Positions 35,514 to 43,707 of a DNA stretch of 64,000 bases are shown in pieces. A program made the position numbers and the translations under genes. Under the pieces are notes generated by a model, which searched no databases, had not been told where the DNA came from, and saw only the letters and a list, made by a program, of their open reading frames with translations. The stretch comes from Brachyspira sp. SAP_772 (GTDB taxonomy: Bacteria; Spirochaetota; Brachyspiria; Brachyspirales; Brachyspiraceae), in assembly GCF_009755885.1 (NCBI RefSeq), contig NZ_VYIX01000001.1, forward strand, positions 328,418 to 392,417. The letters are read 5' to 3'. Position 1 is the stretch's first letter, and each line of letters starts with the position of its first letter.

Positions 35514-36235
35514 TGACTGATATTTTTTCTTTTAATAAAATAAAAATAATATTAAAAAAAGAATTAAAACATATCTTTTTATCTCCAATAGCCTATATAT
35601 TTTCTGCAATATTTTTAATAGCTTCAGGAATATATTTTTTCTCAAGATTTTTTATATTAGCACAAAATGATATGCAAGATTATTTTTCAATTTTGCCTTT
35701 TATACTTTCTTTAATAATACCTCCTATTACAATGGGATTATTATCGAGCGAGTTTTCAAGCGGTTCTTATGAATTAATAAGCACTCAATCTGTAACTACA
35801 TTAGATATTATAATAGGCAAGTTTTTATCTGCTGTTGTATTTATGCTTTTTGCTTTAGTGCCTACAATACTATATCCTATCACTTTGCTTTTTTTGGGAA
35901 GATTAGATATTGGCCCTGTGATAGGCGGATATGTTGGAAGCGTATTTTTAATATCTGCTTTATGTGCTATAGGTATATTTGCTTCATCTGTTACAAAAAA
36001 TCAAATAATAGCTTTGATTGTTGCTTTAGCTATAATGATATCTCTTAATATATTATTAAAATTCTTAGGTCTTCTTTTTCCTAATACTTCTAATTTTATA
36101 TTATTCATTAGTGGAGATTATCACTTTGCAAATATTGCTAGAGGGGTAATAGATTTAAGAGATATTGTTTATTTTCTTTCTGTAACAACTATATTTTTGT
36201 ATTTAGCTAATATAATTCTTCAAAATAGAAAATAA
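35513..36235 (+). CDS. ABC-2 type permease, GldF-like
   Basis: 240 residues with six hydrophobic segments and an N-terminal cytoplasmic helix. The layout LKKELKHIFLSPIAYIFSAIFLI and the PFILSLIIPPITMGLLSSEFSSGSYELI-type second segment are characteristic of GldF. In spirochaetes and Bacteroidetes this permease usually comes with a GldG gene; here none follows. Partner of the preceding ATPase. Confidence 0.85.
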   Translation: MTDIFSFNKIKIILKKELKHIFLSPIAYIFSAIFLIASGIYFFSRFFILAQNDMQDYFSILPFILSLIIPPITMGLLSSEFSSGSYELISTQSVTTLDIIIGKFLSAVVFMLFALVPTILYPITLLFLGRLDIGPVIGGYVGSVFLISALCAIGIFASSVTKNQIIALIVALAIMISLNILLKFLGLLFPNTSNFILFISGDYHFANIARGVIDLRDIVYFLSVTTIFLYLANIILQNRK

Positions 36236-36260
36236 GATATAATAAAATTAGGATAAACAT

Positions 36261-37253
36261 ATGAATAAAAATATAAGAAAAATAATAATTCTTTTAGTGG
36301 TATTAATTATAATTAGTTTTACGGCTTTCTTTACTACTAAATATAAAAAACAGCAATTAATAGCAAATAAGCCAAGAACTCAGATTTTTGAGCTTAATGA
36401 AACCAATGTAAATAAATATCATCTTATATATGATAATCAAGATATTACAGTTGAAAAGAAAAATAACATTTGGACTATAACATCTCCAGATAATAATTAT
36501 AAAGTTGATCAAATGGAAGCTTTTGCAAATGTTAAAAACTTTAACACTCTTAATATAGATTTGATAATAACAAACTTAAGTGAGGTTTCTTCTTTTGGTT
36601 TGGATAATCCAACTAATGAGTTTACAGTTTGGGACGGTGGTAAAGAACACAAAATATATGTTGGAAATAAGACTCCTGACGGTGAGAGATATTATGTGAA
36701 GTATAATGATGAGTATTTTAGTGTGGAGTATGTTTATATAGAGGCACTTAAAAAAACAATAGACATGTTGAGAGATAAAGAGATATTTGAAAGCCCTATA
36801 ATTTTAGATTCTGTAACGACTGTAGAAATTGCTACTAAAGATTATACTAATACAATAAAAAAATTAAATAGAACTGATTGGGTTGTAGATGATTTGGGTG
36901 AGCAAACAGATTTAGATAAGGCTTATAGAGATTTTAGTGTTTTAGCTTTGGTAAAGGCATCCGCTTTTGTATATGATCAAGAGTTGATGAGACAATTATT
37001 TAGAATTCCAGATGCAGTTATTACAATATATATGCAAGATAATACTAAAGAAGTTTATGAATTAGTATATACTGTAGATGATAGAATATATGTAAGACCT
37101 AAAAGCGGCATAGTTTATGAGGTAGATTATTCTATATATGATGCGGCTATGAGAAGTAAGGATTATTATGAAAAAAGCGATAGTGTAGAAGATAGTGAAG
37201 AGGAATTAAATTCTGAAGAAAGTCTTAAATTATATGAAGGTTTAGAAAAATAA
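36261..37253 (+). CDS. DUF4340 domain protein
   Basis: 330 residues. One N-terminal membrane helix (about 8-25), then an extracytoplasmic domain with the DUF4340 pattern: FELNETNVNKYHLIYDNQDITVEKKNNIWTI-like start, VSSFGLDNP, VGNKTPDGERYYVKY. The C-terminal 30 residues are acidic. DUF4340 proteins occur beside GldA/F/G-type transporters and are thought to be a periplasmic part of them. AGGATAA precedes the ATG. Same operon as the transporter. Confidence 0.82.
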   Translation: MNKNIRKIIILLVVLIIISFTAFFTTKYKKQQLIANKPRTQIFELNETNVNKYHLIYDNQDITVEKKNNIWTITSPDNNYKVDQMEAFANVKNFNTLNIDLIITNLSEVSSFGLDNPTNEFTVWDGGKEHKIYVGNKTPDGERYYVKYNDEYFSVEYVYIEALKKTIDMLRDKEIFESPIILDSVTTVEIATKDYTNTIKKLNRTDWVVDDLGEQTDLDKAYRDFSVLALVKASAFVYDQELMRQLFRIPDAVITIYMQDNTKEVYELVYTVDDRIYVRPKSGIVYEVDYSIYDAAMRSKDYYEKSDSVEDSEEELNSEESLKLYEGLEK

Positions 37254-37283
37254 TTTTATAAAAAATAATTTAAGGATAAAATT

Positions 37284-37841
37284 ATGAAGAAACATATTCC
37301 TAATTTACTTAGCTTTAGCAGAATCATTTTGTCGCCGTTAGTGATATTTTTATATTTTTATAATTCTATCATTACGGCAATACTTGCTTTAATATTTTTA
37401 ATTGTGTTAGAGATAACCGATGCTTTAGACGGCATGCTGGCTAGAAAATTAAATATAGTAAGTGATTTGGGTAAAGTGTTAGACCCTTTTGCTGATACAG
37501 TTTTTCACATCACTATGTTTACAATATTTTTGTATGAAGGCTCTATGCCTATGTGGATGTATATTATTTCGCTTTATAGGGATATGTTTTCTATGTTTGT
37601 AAGGATACTTGGAGGGCTTAGAGGCTTTGCTGTAGCGGCCAAGTTTAGCGGAAAATTAAAGACTGCTTCAAGGGCTATTGCTGTTGTGATAATATTTTTA
37701 ATAAAGATACTTAAATATACTTCTATAGTTTTGCCTTATGATAGTATAGTATATTATAGTTTACTTGTTGTAACAATTATTACAATATATTCGTTTTTTG
37801 ATTATATGCCGCTTCTTAAAGGAAAGACAGATAAGAAATAA
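37284..37841 (+). CDS. CDP-alcohol phosphatidyltransferase (PgsA-like)
   Basis: 185 residues, about five membrane helices. The full CDP-alcohol phosphotransferase motif is visible: D-x2-DG-x2-AR-x8-G-x3-D-x3-D, starting EITDALDGMLARKLN. It probably makes phosphatidylglycerol phosphate from CDP-diacylglycerol and glycerol 3-phosphate, but a related head group cannot be excluded. It follows the DUF4340 gene by 30 nt with its own AAGGATAA site. Confidence 0.85.
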   Translation: MKKHIPNLLSFSRIILSPLVIFLYFYNSIITAILALIFLIVLEITDALDGMLARKLNIVSDLGKVLDPFADTVFHITMFTIFLYEGSMPMWMYIISLYRDMFSMFVRILGGLRGFAVAAKFSGKLKTASRAIAVVIIFLIKILKYTSIVLPYDSIVYYSLLVVTIITIYSFFDYMPLLKGKTDKK

Positions 37842-37945
37842 ATATTTGTATTGTTTTTACTTTATAATTAGAGTTATTTACATTAAATAATAAAAAATTA
37901 ACTTTTGATAAATCAAAGATTTTTTAGTATATAATAAAAATTTTA

Positions 37946-38002
37946 TTGTTCTTTTTCCCGCCTTCGCGGTGAGGACTTCATCAAAGAACCAAAAAGTGCA
38001 AA
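37946..38002 (+). repeat. GC-rich intergenic repeat, type B
   Basis: TTGTTCTTTTTCCCGCC, CTTCGCGGTGAGGAC core, then AAAGAACCAAAAAGTGCAAA. It lies in the 308-nt gap 37842-38149; the only other structure there is the hsp20 terminator. Confidence 0.7.
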
Positions 38003-38095
38003 TTAATAAAATAATACTAATTATATTTTTTACATGCTAAATATTAAAGCAGAGACACTATAAATAATGTATTTATCCACAAGTCAAATTATTTT

Positions 38096-38131
38096 AAAAT
38101 AAAAAATGCATGCATTTATAATGCATGCATT
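38096..38131 (-). terminator. Intrinsic terminator of the hsp20 pair
   Basis: Read on the minus strand: ATGCATGCAT, 5-nt loop, ATGCATGCAT, then a run of T residues (the A run at 38101-38106 on the plus strand). It lies just past the downstream hsp20 stop. Confidence 0.8.
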
Positions 38132-38149
38132 CACAAGGCAATATATTTT

Positions 38150-38542
38150 TTAAGCTATTTCTATTCTTTTCTCATACTTAACTTCTTCTTTCTTTGGAAG
38201 TATAAGAGTTAAAACACCATTTTCAAAATTAGCAGATATATTATCAACATCTATTGATTTATCGCTAATATTGAAGCTCTGCTCATATTTTGAAACAACT
38301 TCTTCTTTATCGCCATCATCACTTTTCATTACTTTCTTTCTCTCAGCATATATTGAAAGTATGTTCTCTTTTACTCCAATCTCTAAATCTGATTTTTTTA
38401 CTCCCGGCATATCCATCTCTATTGTATAGCCCTTATCATCTTCATTTATATTGTAGTTTCTTTTGTATAAAGAATAATCTCTCATACAACTATCTCCGCT
38501 ATGGCATCTATTATTAAACATTGGGAAAAACATTCTTGACAT
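38150..38542 (-). CDS. Hsp20/alpha-crystallin small heat shock protein (second of pair)
   Basis: 130 residues. A short N-terminal arm rich in polar residues and two cysteines (RCHSGDSC) precedes the alpha-crystallin domain (about 35-128): YTIEMDMPGVKKSDLEIGVKENILSIYAERK, then FENGVLTLILPKK. The usual C-terminal I-x-I/V motif is reduced to RIEIA. It prevents aggregation of unfolded proteins. It follows its paralogue by 31 nt and has an own ribosome site, so the two are co-transcribed. Confidence 0.92.
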   Translation of the reverse strand: MSRMFFPMFNNRCHSGDSCMRDYSLYKRNYNINEDDKGYTIEMDMPGVKKSDLEIGVKENILSIYAERKKVMKSDDGDKEEVVSKYEQSFNISDKSIDVDNISANFENGVLTLILPKKEEVKYEKRIEIA

Positions 38543-38573
38543 AATACTAATCTCCTTTATTATTTTATATTTT

Positions 38574-38981
38574 TTAAGCTATTTCTATTTTTTTCTCATA
38601 CTTAACTTCTTCTTTTTTTGGAAGAGTAAGAGTTAAAACTCCATTTTCAAAATTAGCAGAAATGTTTTCAATATCTATTCCTTTCACGCTAATATTAAAA
38701 CTTTGTTCATATTTTGAAACAACTTCCTCTTTATCACCATCATCACTTTTCATTACTTTCTTTCTCTCAGCATATATTGAAAGCATATTCTCTTTTATAC
38801 CAATATCCAAATCCTCTTTTTTTACTCCCGGCATATCCATCTCTATTGTATAGCTATTATCATTCTCCTCTAACTTGTAATCGCTATATTTAGAAATACT
38901 ATTTTCTTCATTATAAAAATTAGAAAAATTATCAAAATTATCCCATATAGAATGTAAAGCAGGTAAAAATATTCTTGACAT
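38574..38981 (-). CDS. Hsp20/alpha-crystallin small heat shock protein (first of pair)
   Basis: 135 residues. The N-terminal arm is Asn/Tyr/Glu rich and unlike that of the second gene, while the alpha-crystallin domain is almost identical between the two (DMPGVKKEDLDIGIKENML, KSDDGDKEEVVSKYEQSFNI). Tandem duplication with arms diverged, so the two may make mixed oligomers. AAAAGGAGA precedes the ATG. A sigma-54-like element lies about 70 nt upstream. Confidence 0.92.
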   Translation of the reverse strand: MSRIFLPALHSIWDNFDNFSNFYNEENSISKYSDYKLEENDNSYTIEMDMPGVKKEDLDIGIKENMLSIYAERKKVMKSDDGDKEEVVSKYEQSFNISVKGIDIENISANFENGVLTLTLPKKEEVKYEKKIEIA

Positions 38982-39048
38982 AACAAAATCTCCTTTTTTT
39001 CAATTAATAGTAAGCAGCAATTTTTTATTTTTGCTACACTATATATTA

Positions 39049-39065
39049 TGCAAGAATTATGCCAG
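39049..39065 (-). promoter_or_regulatory. Sigma-54-like -24/-12 element before the hsp20 pair
   Basis: On the minus strand CTGGCATAATTCTTGCA: the GG and GC doublets are separated by exactly 10 nt, as in the sigma-54 consensus TGGCAC-N5-TTGC. Predicted start near 39038. The 310-nt gap 38982-39291 also has two direct repeats TTGTATATTTT(TT)ATA at 39081-39096 and 39103-39117, and nothing else clear. Confidence 0.45.
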
Positions 39066-39291
39066 ATATTATTTGATAAATTGTATATTTTTTATACGTT
39101 TGTTGTATATTTTTATAAAACTAGCAAAAGCTTATTTTTATATATGTATTATTTATATACACAAAAAATAATAGCCTTGTAGACTTTTAATACTATAAAT
39201 AGCACTCCTAAAAATAAATGTATTATAACTAATACAATAATTTTAAATATATTATATAATTACATAACAGCAAAATTAAGGAGTATAATTT

Positions 39292-39750
39292 ATGCTCAAA
39301 GAGTTTAAAAATTTTATAATGCGTGGAAGTGTAATAGATATGTCTATTGGTATTATAATAGGTTCTGCTTTTAGTAAAATAGTAAATTCATTTGTAGAAG
39401 ATATTTTTATGCCTCCAATAGGCTTAATGCTTAGCGGAATAGATTTTTCTAATATATTTATAGTGATAAAAAAAGGTATAGAAAATCAAGGTCCATACGC
39501 CTCATTAGAGATAGCAAAAAATGCTGGTGCAGTTGTTATAAGTGTTGGAATATTTTTTAATGCTATAATAAGTTTTATAATTACTGCTATTTCTATATTT
39601 ATTATAATAAAAATGCTAAATAAAATACAAGAAAAAATTCTAAAAGAAAAGAAAGAAGATAAAAAAGATATTAAAGTATGCCCCTATTGTTATTCTAATA
39701 TAAACATTAAAGCAATAAAATGCCCAAATTGCACATCAGATTTAAATTAA
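39292..39750 (+). CDS. mscL: Large-conductance mechanosensitive channel with C-terminal zinc ribbon
   Basis: 152 residues. The MscL start [29 protein letters not shown] is unmistakable, with the second helix near 80-105. After the charged bundle helix ([12 protein letters not shown]) comes a zinc-ribbon-like tail, [18 protein letters not shown], with two C-x2-C pairs. Releases solutes on hypo-osmotic shock. AAGGAG precedes the ATG. Stand-alone gene. Confidence 0.95.
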   Translation: MLKEFKNFIMRGSVIDMSIGIIIGSAFSKIVNSFVEDIFMPPIGLMLSGIDFSNIFIVIKKGIENQGPYASLEIAKNAGAVVISVGIFFNAIISFIITAISIFIIIKMLNKIQEKILKEKKEDKKDIKVCPYCYSNINIKAIKCPNCTSDLN

Positions 39751-39889
39751 AATATTGATTTTATCATATAAAAACAAGAAATATATAAAAAATTATTTAA
39801 AATATTACTGAATATAGTATTGTAAATAAGTATAAAGTAATATAATATCTATATATACTATAACAGAGTATTTTTTAGGAGATTGTATT

Positions 39890-41035
39890 ATGAGAGATAA
39901 AACTTTTTTGATGATACCGGGACCTACACCTGTACCAGAATCTGCTTTGATAGAAATGGCAAAACACCCTATGGCACATAGAAGCAAAGAATTTTCAAAT
40001 ATATTAAAAGAGGTTTATGAAGATTTAAAATATGTGTTTCAAACTAAGAATGATGTATTTTTATTTACAGCGAGTGGAACAGGAGCAATGTGTGCTGCAT
40101 TAGAAAATATTATTAATGAGGGTGATAAAGTATTATGCTTAATAATTGGAAATTTCGGTGCAAGATGGGCAAAAATTGCAGAAAGCAGAGGGGCGGAAGT
40201 TATAAAAGTGGAAGTACCTCTTGGCGAAGTAATTAAACCTCAAATGCTTGAAGAGGCTTTTAATAAAAACAAAGACATAAAAATAGTAACACTCACTCAT
40301 AGTGAAACTTCTACAGGTGCTGCTAATGATGTAAAAACATTATGTTCTATAATAAAAAAACATGGGGCATTATCGGTTGTTGATGGTATAACAAGTTTAT
40401 GTGCTATGGAGTTTAAAACCGATGAATGGAATATTGATGTTGCATTGTCAGGCTCTCAAAAGGGATTTATGATAGCTCCGGGGCTTTCATTTTTAACTGC
40501 AAGCGAAAAAGCTTTTAAAATGCATGAAAAATGTAAGTATCCTAGTTTTTATTTTAATTGGAAAGAGCATAAAAAATCTTTAGCTAAAGATACTACTCCT
40601 TTTACTCCTGCAGTAAATCTCATCACTTCACTTCATGCATCTTTGAAGATGATTAAAGAAGAGGGAATTGAAAATGTTAATAAAAGACATAAAAAACTTT
40701 CTCTTGCTTTAAGAGCTGCAATAAAAACTATAGGCTTAAAACTTTTTGTAGAAGATGATAATAATGCAAGCTATGCTATCACTTCAATATTTCCTCCAGA
40801 AGGAATCACTGTTCCTGACATAAGAAAAACTTTGAAAGATGATTATGATATTGTTGTAGCTAATGGACAGGGAAGTTTAGAGAACAAAATATTTAGAATG
40901 GGAACTTTAGGATTTGTATGCGAAAGAGATTTAATAATGGCAGTTGGTGCATTGGAAGCTAGCTTAATTAAATTGGGATACAAATTTGAAGTTGGAAGCG
41001 GAGTTAAAAAACTAATAGAAGAGCTAAATAAATAA
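39890..41035 (+). CDS. Class V aminotransferase (alanine/serine-glyoxylate type)
   Basis: 381 residues. PLP lysine Lys191 in SGSQKGF, substrate loop MIPGPTPVP at the start, and the SGTGAMCAALEN cofactor-phosphate motif. By sequence it belongs to the alanine-glyoxylate/serine-pyruvate group. Since serA and a serB-type phosphatase follow, it is likely the phosphoserine-forming aminotransferase here, in place of SerC. This role is inferred from position and from such use of class V enzymes in methanogens. AGGAGA precedes the ATG. Confidence 0.88.
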   Translation: MRDKTFLMIPGPTPVPESALIEMAKHPMAHRSKEFSNILKEVYEDLKYVFQTKNDVFLFTASGTGAMCAALENIINEGDKVLCLIIGNFGARWAKIAESRGAEVIKVEVPLGEVIKPQMLEEAFNKNKDIKIVTLTHSETSTGAANDVKTLCSIIKKHGALSVVDGITSLCAMEFKTDEWNIDVALSGSQKGFMIAPGLSFLTASEKAFKMHEKCKYPSFYFNWKEHKKSLAKDTTPFTPAVNLITSLHASLKMIKEEGIENVNKRHKKLSLALRAAIKTIGLKLFVEDDNNASYAITSIFPPEGITVPDIRKTLKDDYDIVVANGQGSLENKIFRMGTLGFVCERDLIMAVGALEASLIKLGYKFEVGSGVKKLIEELNK

Positions 41036-41180
41036 TATTTTCAAGTTTTTGTATAATATTTTACATAGCAAGAGTTGCTGCACTACACACTCAAAAATAA
41101 AGAACGAAAACTAAAAAGTAGTAATATTATTGTTAAAAAAATATAACACACTTAAATTAAATTAAATGGAGAATTACACA

Positions 41181-42785
41181 ATGAAAGTTTTGATAACTGA
41201 TAAGATAAATGAATGCGTCAAGGATATAATAGCAGATGTTTCTGAAGCTGTATTTCTTCCTACTATGAGCGAAGATGAACTAACCAACATCATAGGCGAA
41301 TATGATGCTTTAATGGTGAGAAGTCAAACAAAAGTAACAAGAAAAATTATAGAAGCTGGAAAGAACTTAAAGATTATAGGAAGAGCTGGAGTAGGAGTTG
41401 ACAATATAGATGTTGAAGCTGCTACAGAAAAAGGAATAATAGTAGTAAACTCTCCAGACGGAAACACTATTGCTGCATCAGAGCATACTATTGCTTTAAT
41501 GCTTGCCATATCAAGAAATATAGTTCCTGCTGCAGTTTCTACAAAGGAAGCTAAATGGAACAGGGATAAGTTTACAGGAAATGAGCTTTTTGGAAAGACT
41601 TTAGGTGTTATGGGTTTTGGAAGAATTGGAAGAAAAGTTGTGCATATTGCTCTCTCTATTGGAATGAAAGTTATAGTATATGACCCATTTGCTACAGAAG
41701 AGATTGTTCAAAAAGTTGGGGCTGTATACGAAACTTCTTTAGATGAATTTTTACCTAAACTTGATTATCTATCTCTTCATATACCAAAGACTCCAGAAAC
41801 AAATAATATTATAAACAAAGACAATTTATGCAAGATGAAAAAGAACGCTATAATTATAAATTGTTCAAGGGGGGGGCTTATAAACGAAGAAGATTTAAAA
41901 CAAGCATTAGAAAACGGCACTATAGCAGCTGCTGCAGTGGACGTTTTTGTTAATGAGCCAAAAATAGAGACTTGTCCATTAGTTGAATATAAAAACGATA
42001 ATTTAATACTTACTCCTCATCTTGGTGCTAGTACAAAAGAGGCACAAATTAATGTTGCTTTGGATGTTGCTAAACAAATAAAACAAGTATTATCTGGAGG
42101 ATACACTGAATCTGCTGTTAATATACCTTCACTTAATCCTGAAAAATTAGAGCCTGTAAAAGACTATATGAAGATAGCAGAAAATGCAGGTGAGATGATA
42201 ATGCAAATATCTAGCGGCAAAATTAAATCTTTTGAAATAACAGCACAGGGAGAGTTAATAGATTTAGATATTCAGCCTCTTGAAGTAGCAGTATTAAAAG
42301 GTGCATTATCTTCAATGCTTCAAGATGTAAACTATGTTAATGCTCCTTATCTTGCAAAGCAAAGAGGTATAGAAGTAAAAACAATAAAATCTGAAACTCC
42401 TTCCACATTTACAGGTATATTAAAAGTAAAACTCACCACAGACAAAGAAGTTAATAATGTATCTGTATCTCTAATAGCTAAAAACATAGCAAGAATAGTT
42501 AAGTTAAATGATTATGACGTTATAATAAAACCTCAGCCTCATATATTAGTAGTTCCGCATATAAACCAACCTGCTATGATAGCCAAAGTTGCAACTACAT
42601 TATCAAGCGATGGAATAAATATTGGCTCTATGAATGTATCAGAAAACATAAAGGGAAGCAATATGTCTATAATGGCTATAAACGTTGATAGAGTAATAGA
42701 AAATGACATGATAGATAAAATATCAAAAATAGACGGTGTTCATCAACCAAAGTATGTTAAACTTACTTCAGGATATACACTATAA
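41181..42785 (+). CDS. serA: D-3-phosphoglycerate dehydrogenase
   Basis: 534 residues from ATG 41181; GGAGA at 41168-41172 is 8 nt upstream, whereas the ATG at 41166 has none. NAD-binding MGFGRIGRKV near 147, the catalytic arginine in NCSRGGLI, Glu in VNEPK, and His in LTPHLGAS. The long form: an intervening (ASB) domain near 320-450 and a C-terminal ACT domain (about 460-534) that usually mediates serine feedback. Oxidises 3-phosphoglycerate as the first step of serine synthesis. A run of eight G residues lies at 41869-41876 inside the NCSRGG codons. Confidence 0.95.
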   Translation: MKVLITDKINECVKDIIADVSEAVFLPTMSEDELTNIIGEYDALMVRSQTKVTRKIIEAGKNLKIIGRAGVGVDNIDVEAATEKGIIVVNSPDGNTIAASEHTIALMLAISRNIVPAAVSTKEAKWNRDKFTGNELFGKTLGVMGFGRIGRKVVHIALSIGMKVIVYDPFATEEIVQKVGAVYETSLDEFLPKLDYLSLHIPKTPETNNIINKDNLCKMKKNAIIINCSRGGLINEEDLKQALENGTIAAAAVDVFVNEPKIETCPLVEYKNDNLILTPHLGASTKEAQINVALDVAKQIKQVLSGGYTESAVNIPSLNPEKLEPVKDYMKIAENAGEMIMQISSGKIKSFEITAQGELIDLDIQPLEVAVLKGALSSMLQDVNYVNAPYLAKQRGIEVKTIKSETPSTFTGILKVKLTTDKEVNNVSVSLIAKNIARIVKLNDYDVIIKPQPHILVVPHINQPAMIAKVATTLSSDGINIGSMNVSENIKGSNMSIMAINVDRVIENDMIDKISKIDGVHQPKYVKLTSGYTL

Positions 42786-42797
42786 GGATAAATATAA

Positions 42798-43418
42798 ATG
42801 AAATTAGCAGTTTTTGATTTTGACTCCACTTTGATGGACGGTGAGACTCTAGACATTATTGCAAGAGAGACCAATTTTGCAAAAGAGATTTCTGATATTA
42901 CAGCAAAGGGAATGAGAGGAGAGATTGATTTTTTTGAAAGCTTAGAGATGAGGGTTGCTTTGCTTAAAGGAATAAAATTAGAAACTGTTAATGAAATTTG
43001 TAGTAATCTTCCTATGATGAATGGAGCAAAAGAGACTATTGAAGAGCTTCACAAAAAGGGCTATAAATGTGTATGCTTTTCTGGAGGGTTTAAAAATGCA
43101 ACTACTCTATTTGCAGAGAAGCTTAATTTAGACGGAGAGTTTGCAAATATATTTCACACAAAAAATAATATACTTACAGGAAAAGTTGGCGGCGAGATGA
43201 TGTTTTCAAACAGCAAAGGGGATATGCTTGTAAGATTACAAAAGCTTCTTAACATTTCTTATGATGATACTTTGGTTGTTGGTGATGGTGCTAATGATTT
43301 GAGTATGTTTAAATATGCTAAAAAAAGGGCTGCATTTTGCGCAAAAGAAGTTTTAAAAAATGAAGCAAATATTGTAATAGAGAAAAAAGATTTAACTCTT
43401 ATATTAGACAAAGTTTAA
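42798..43418 (+). CDS. serB: Phosphoserine phosphatase-like HAD hydrolase
   Basis: 206 residues. HAD motif I DFDSTL (nucleophile Asp7), motif II in CFSGGF, and the C-terminal VGDGANDLSMF with the metal-binding aspartates. The cap insertion is of the SerB size. Follows serA by 12 nt with AAGGATAA, so last step of the same pathway: phosphoserine to serine. No ACT domain, unlike E. coli SerB. Confidence 0.9.
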   Translation: MKLAVFDFDSTLMDGETLDIIARETNFAKEISDITAKGMRGEIDFFESLEMRVALLKGIKLETVNEICSNLPMMNGAKETIEELHKKGYKCVCFSGGFKNATTLFAEKLNLDGEFANIFHTKNNILTGKVGGEMMFSNSKGDMLVRLQKLLNISYDDTLVVGDGANDLSMFKYAKKRAAFCAKEVLKNEANIVIEKKDLTLILDKV

Positions 43419-43483
43419 ATATATTTTCAAATGGTTTTATAAAATATTTAAACAAGTATATTTTATTATGTAAGTTTTTGTTT

Positions 43484-43514
43484 TATTCAACTTTTTACCG
43501 CAGCAAAAAGTACA
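43484..43514 (+). repeat. Intergenic repeat, type B variant
   Basis: CAACTTTTTACCGCAGCAAAAAGTACAAATA, a small hairpin with tail. It runs into the 108-bp direct repeat. Confidence 0.55.
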
Positions 43515-43614
43515 AATATTTAAATTCTTCTCTCTCGTTTAGCTAAAGTGCAAGTTAATAAAATAATATTATTTTATATATAATTAAACTAAAACAATAT
43601 AAATATTTATTAAT
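43507..43614 (+). repeat. 108-bp direct repeat, left copy
   Basis: From AAAGTACAAATATTTAA to AAATATTTATTAAT, ungapped and about 95 percent identical to 49234-49341. The two bracket the three-gene envelope cluster 43708-49091. Confidence 0.9.
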
Positions 43615-43707
43615 AAAAAACTATCATTAATTATTAGATATTTAGCTATATCTTTTTATTTTAAATAATATATAATTATTTTATATTATTATATTAAAAA
43701 GGTATAG

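Noticed and set aside
38982..39291. CIRCE or ROSE element for heat control of hsp20
   Set aside because: No TTAGCACTC inverted repeat and no U-rich thermometer fold before the start.
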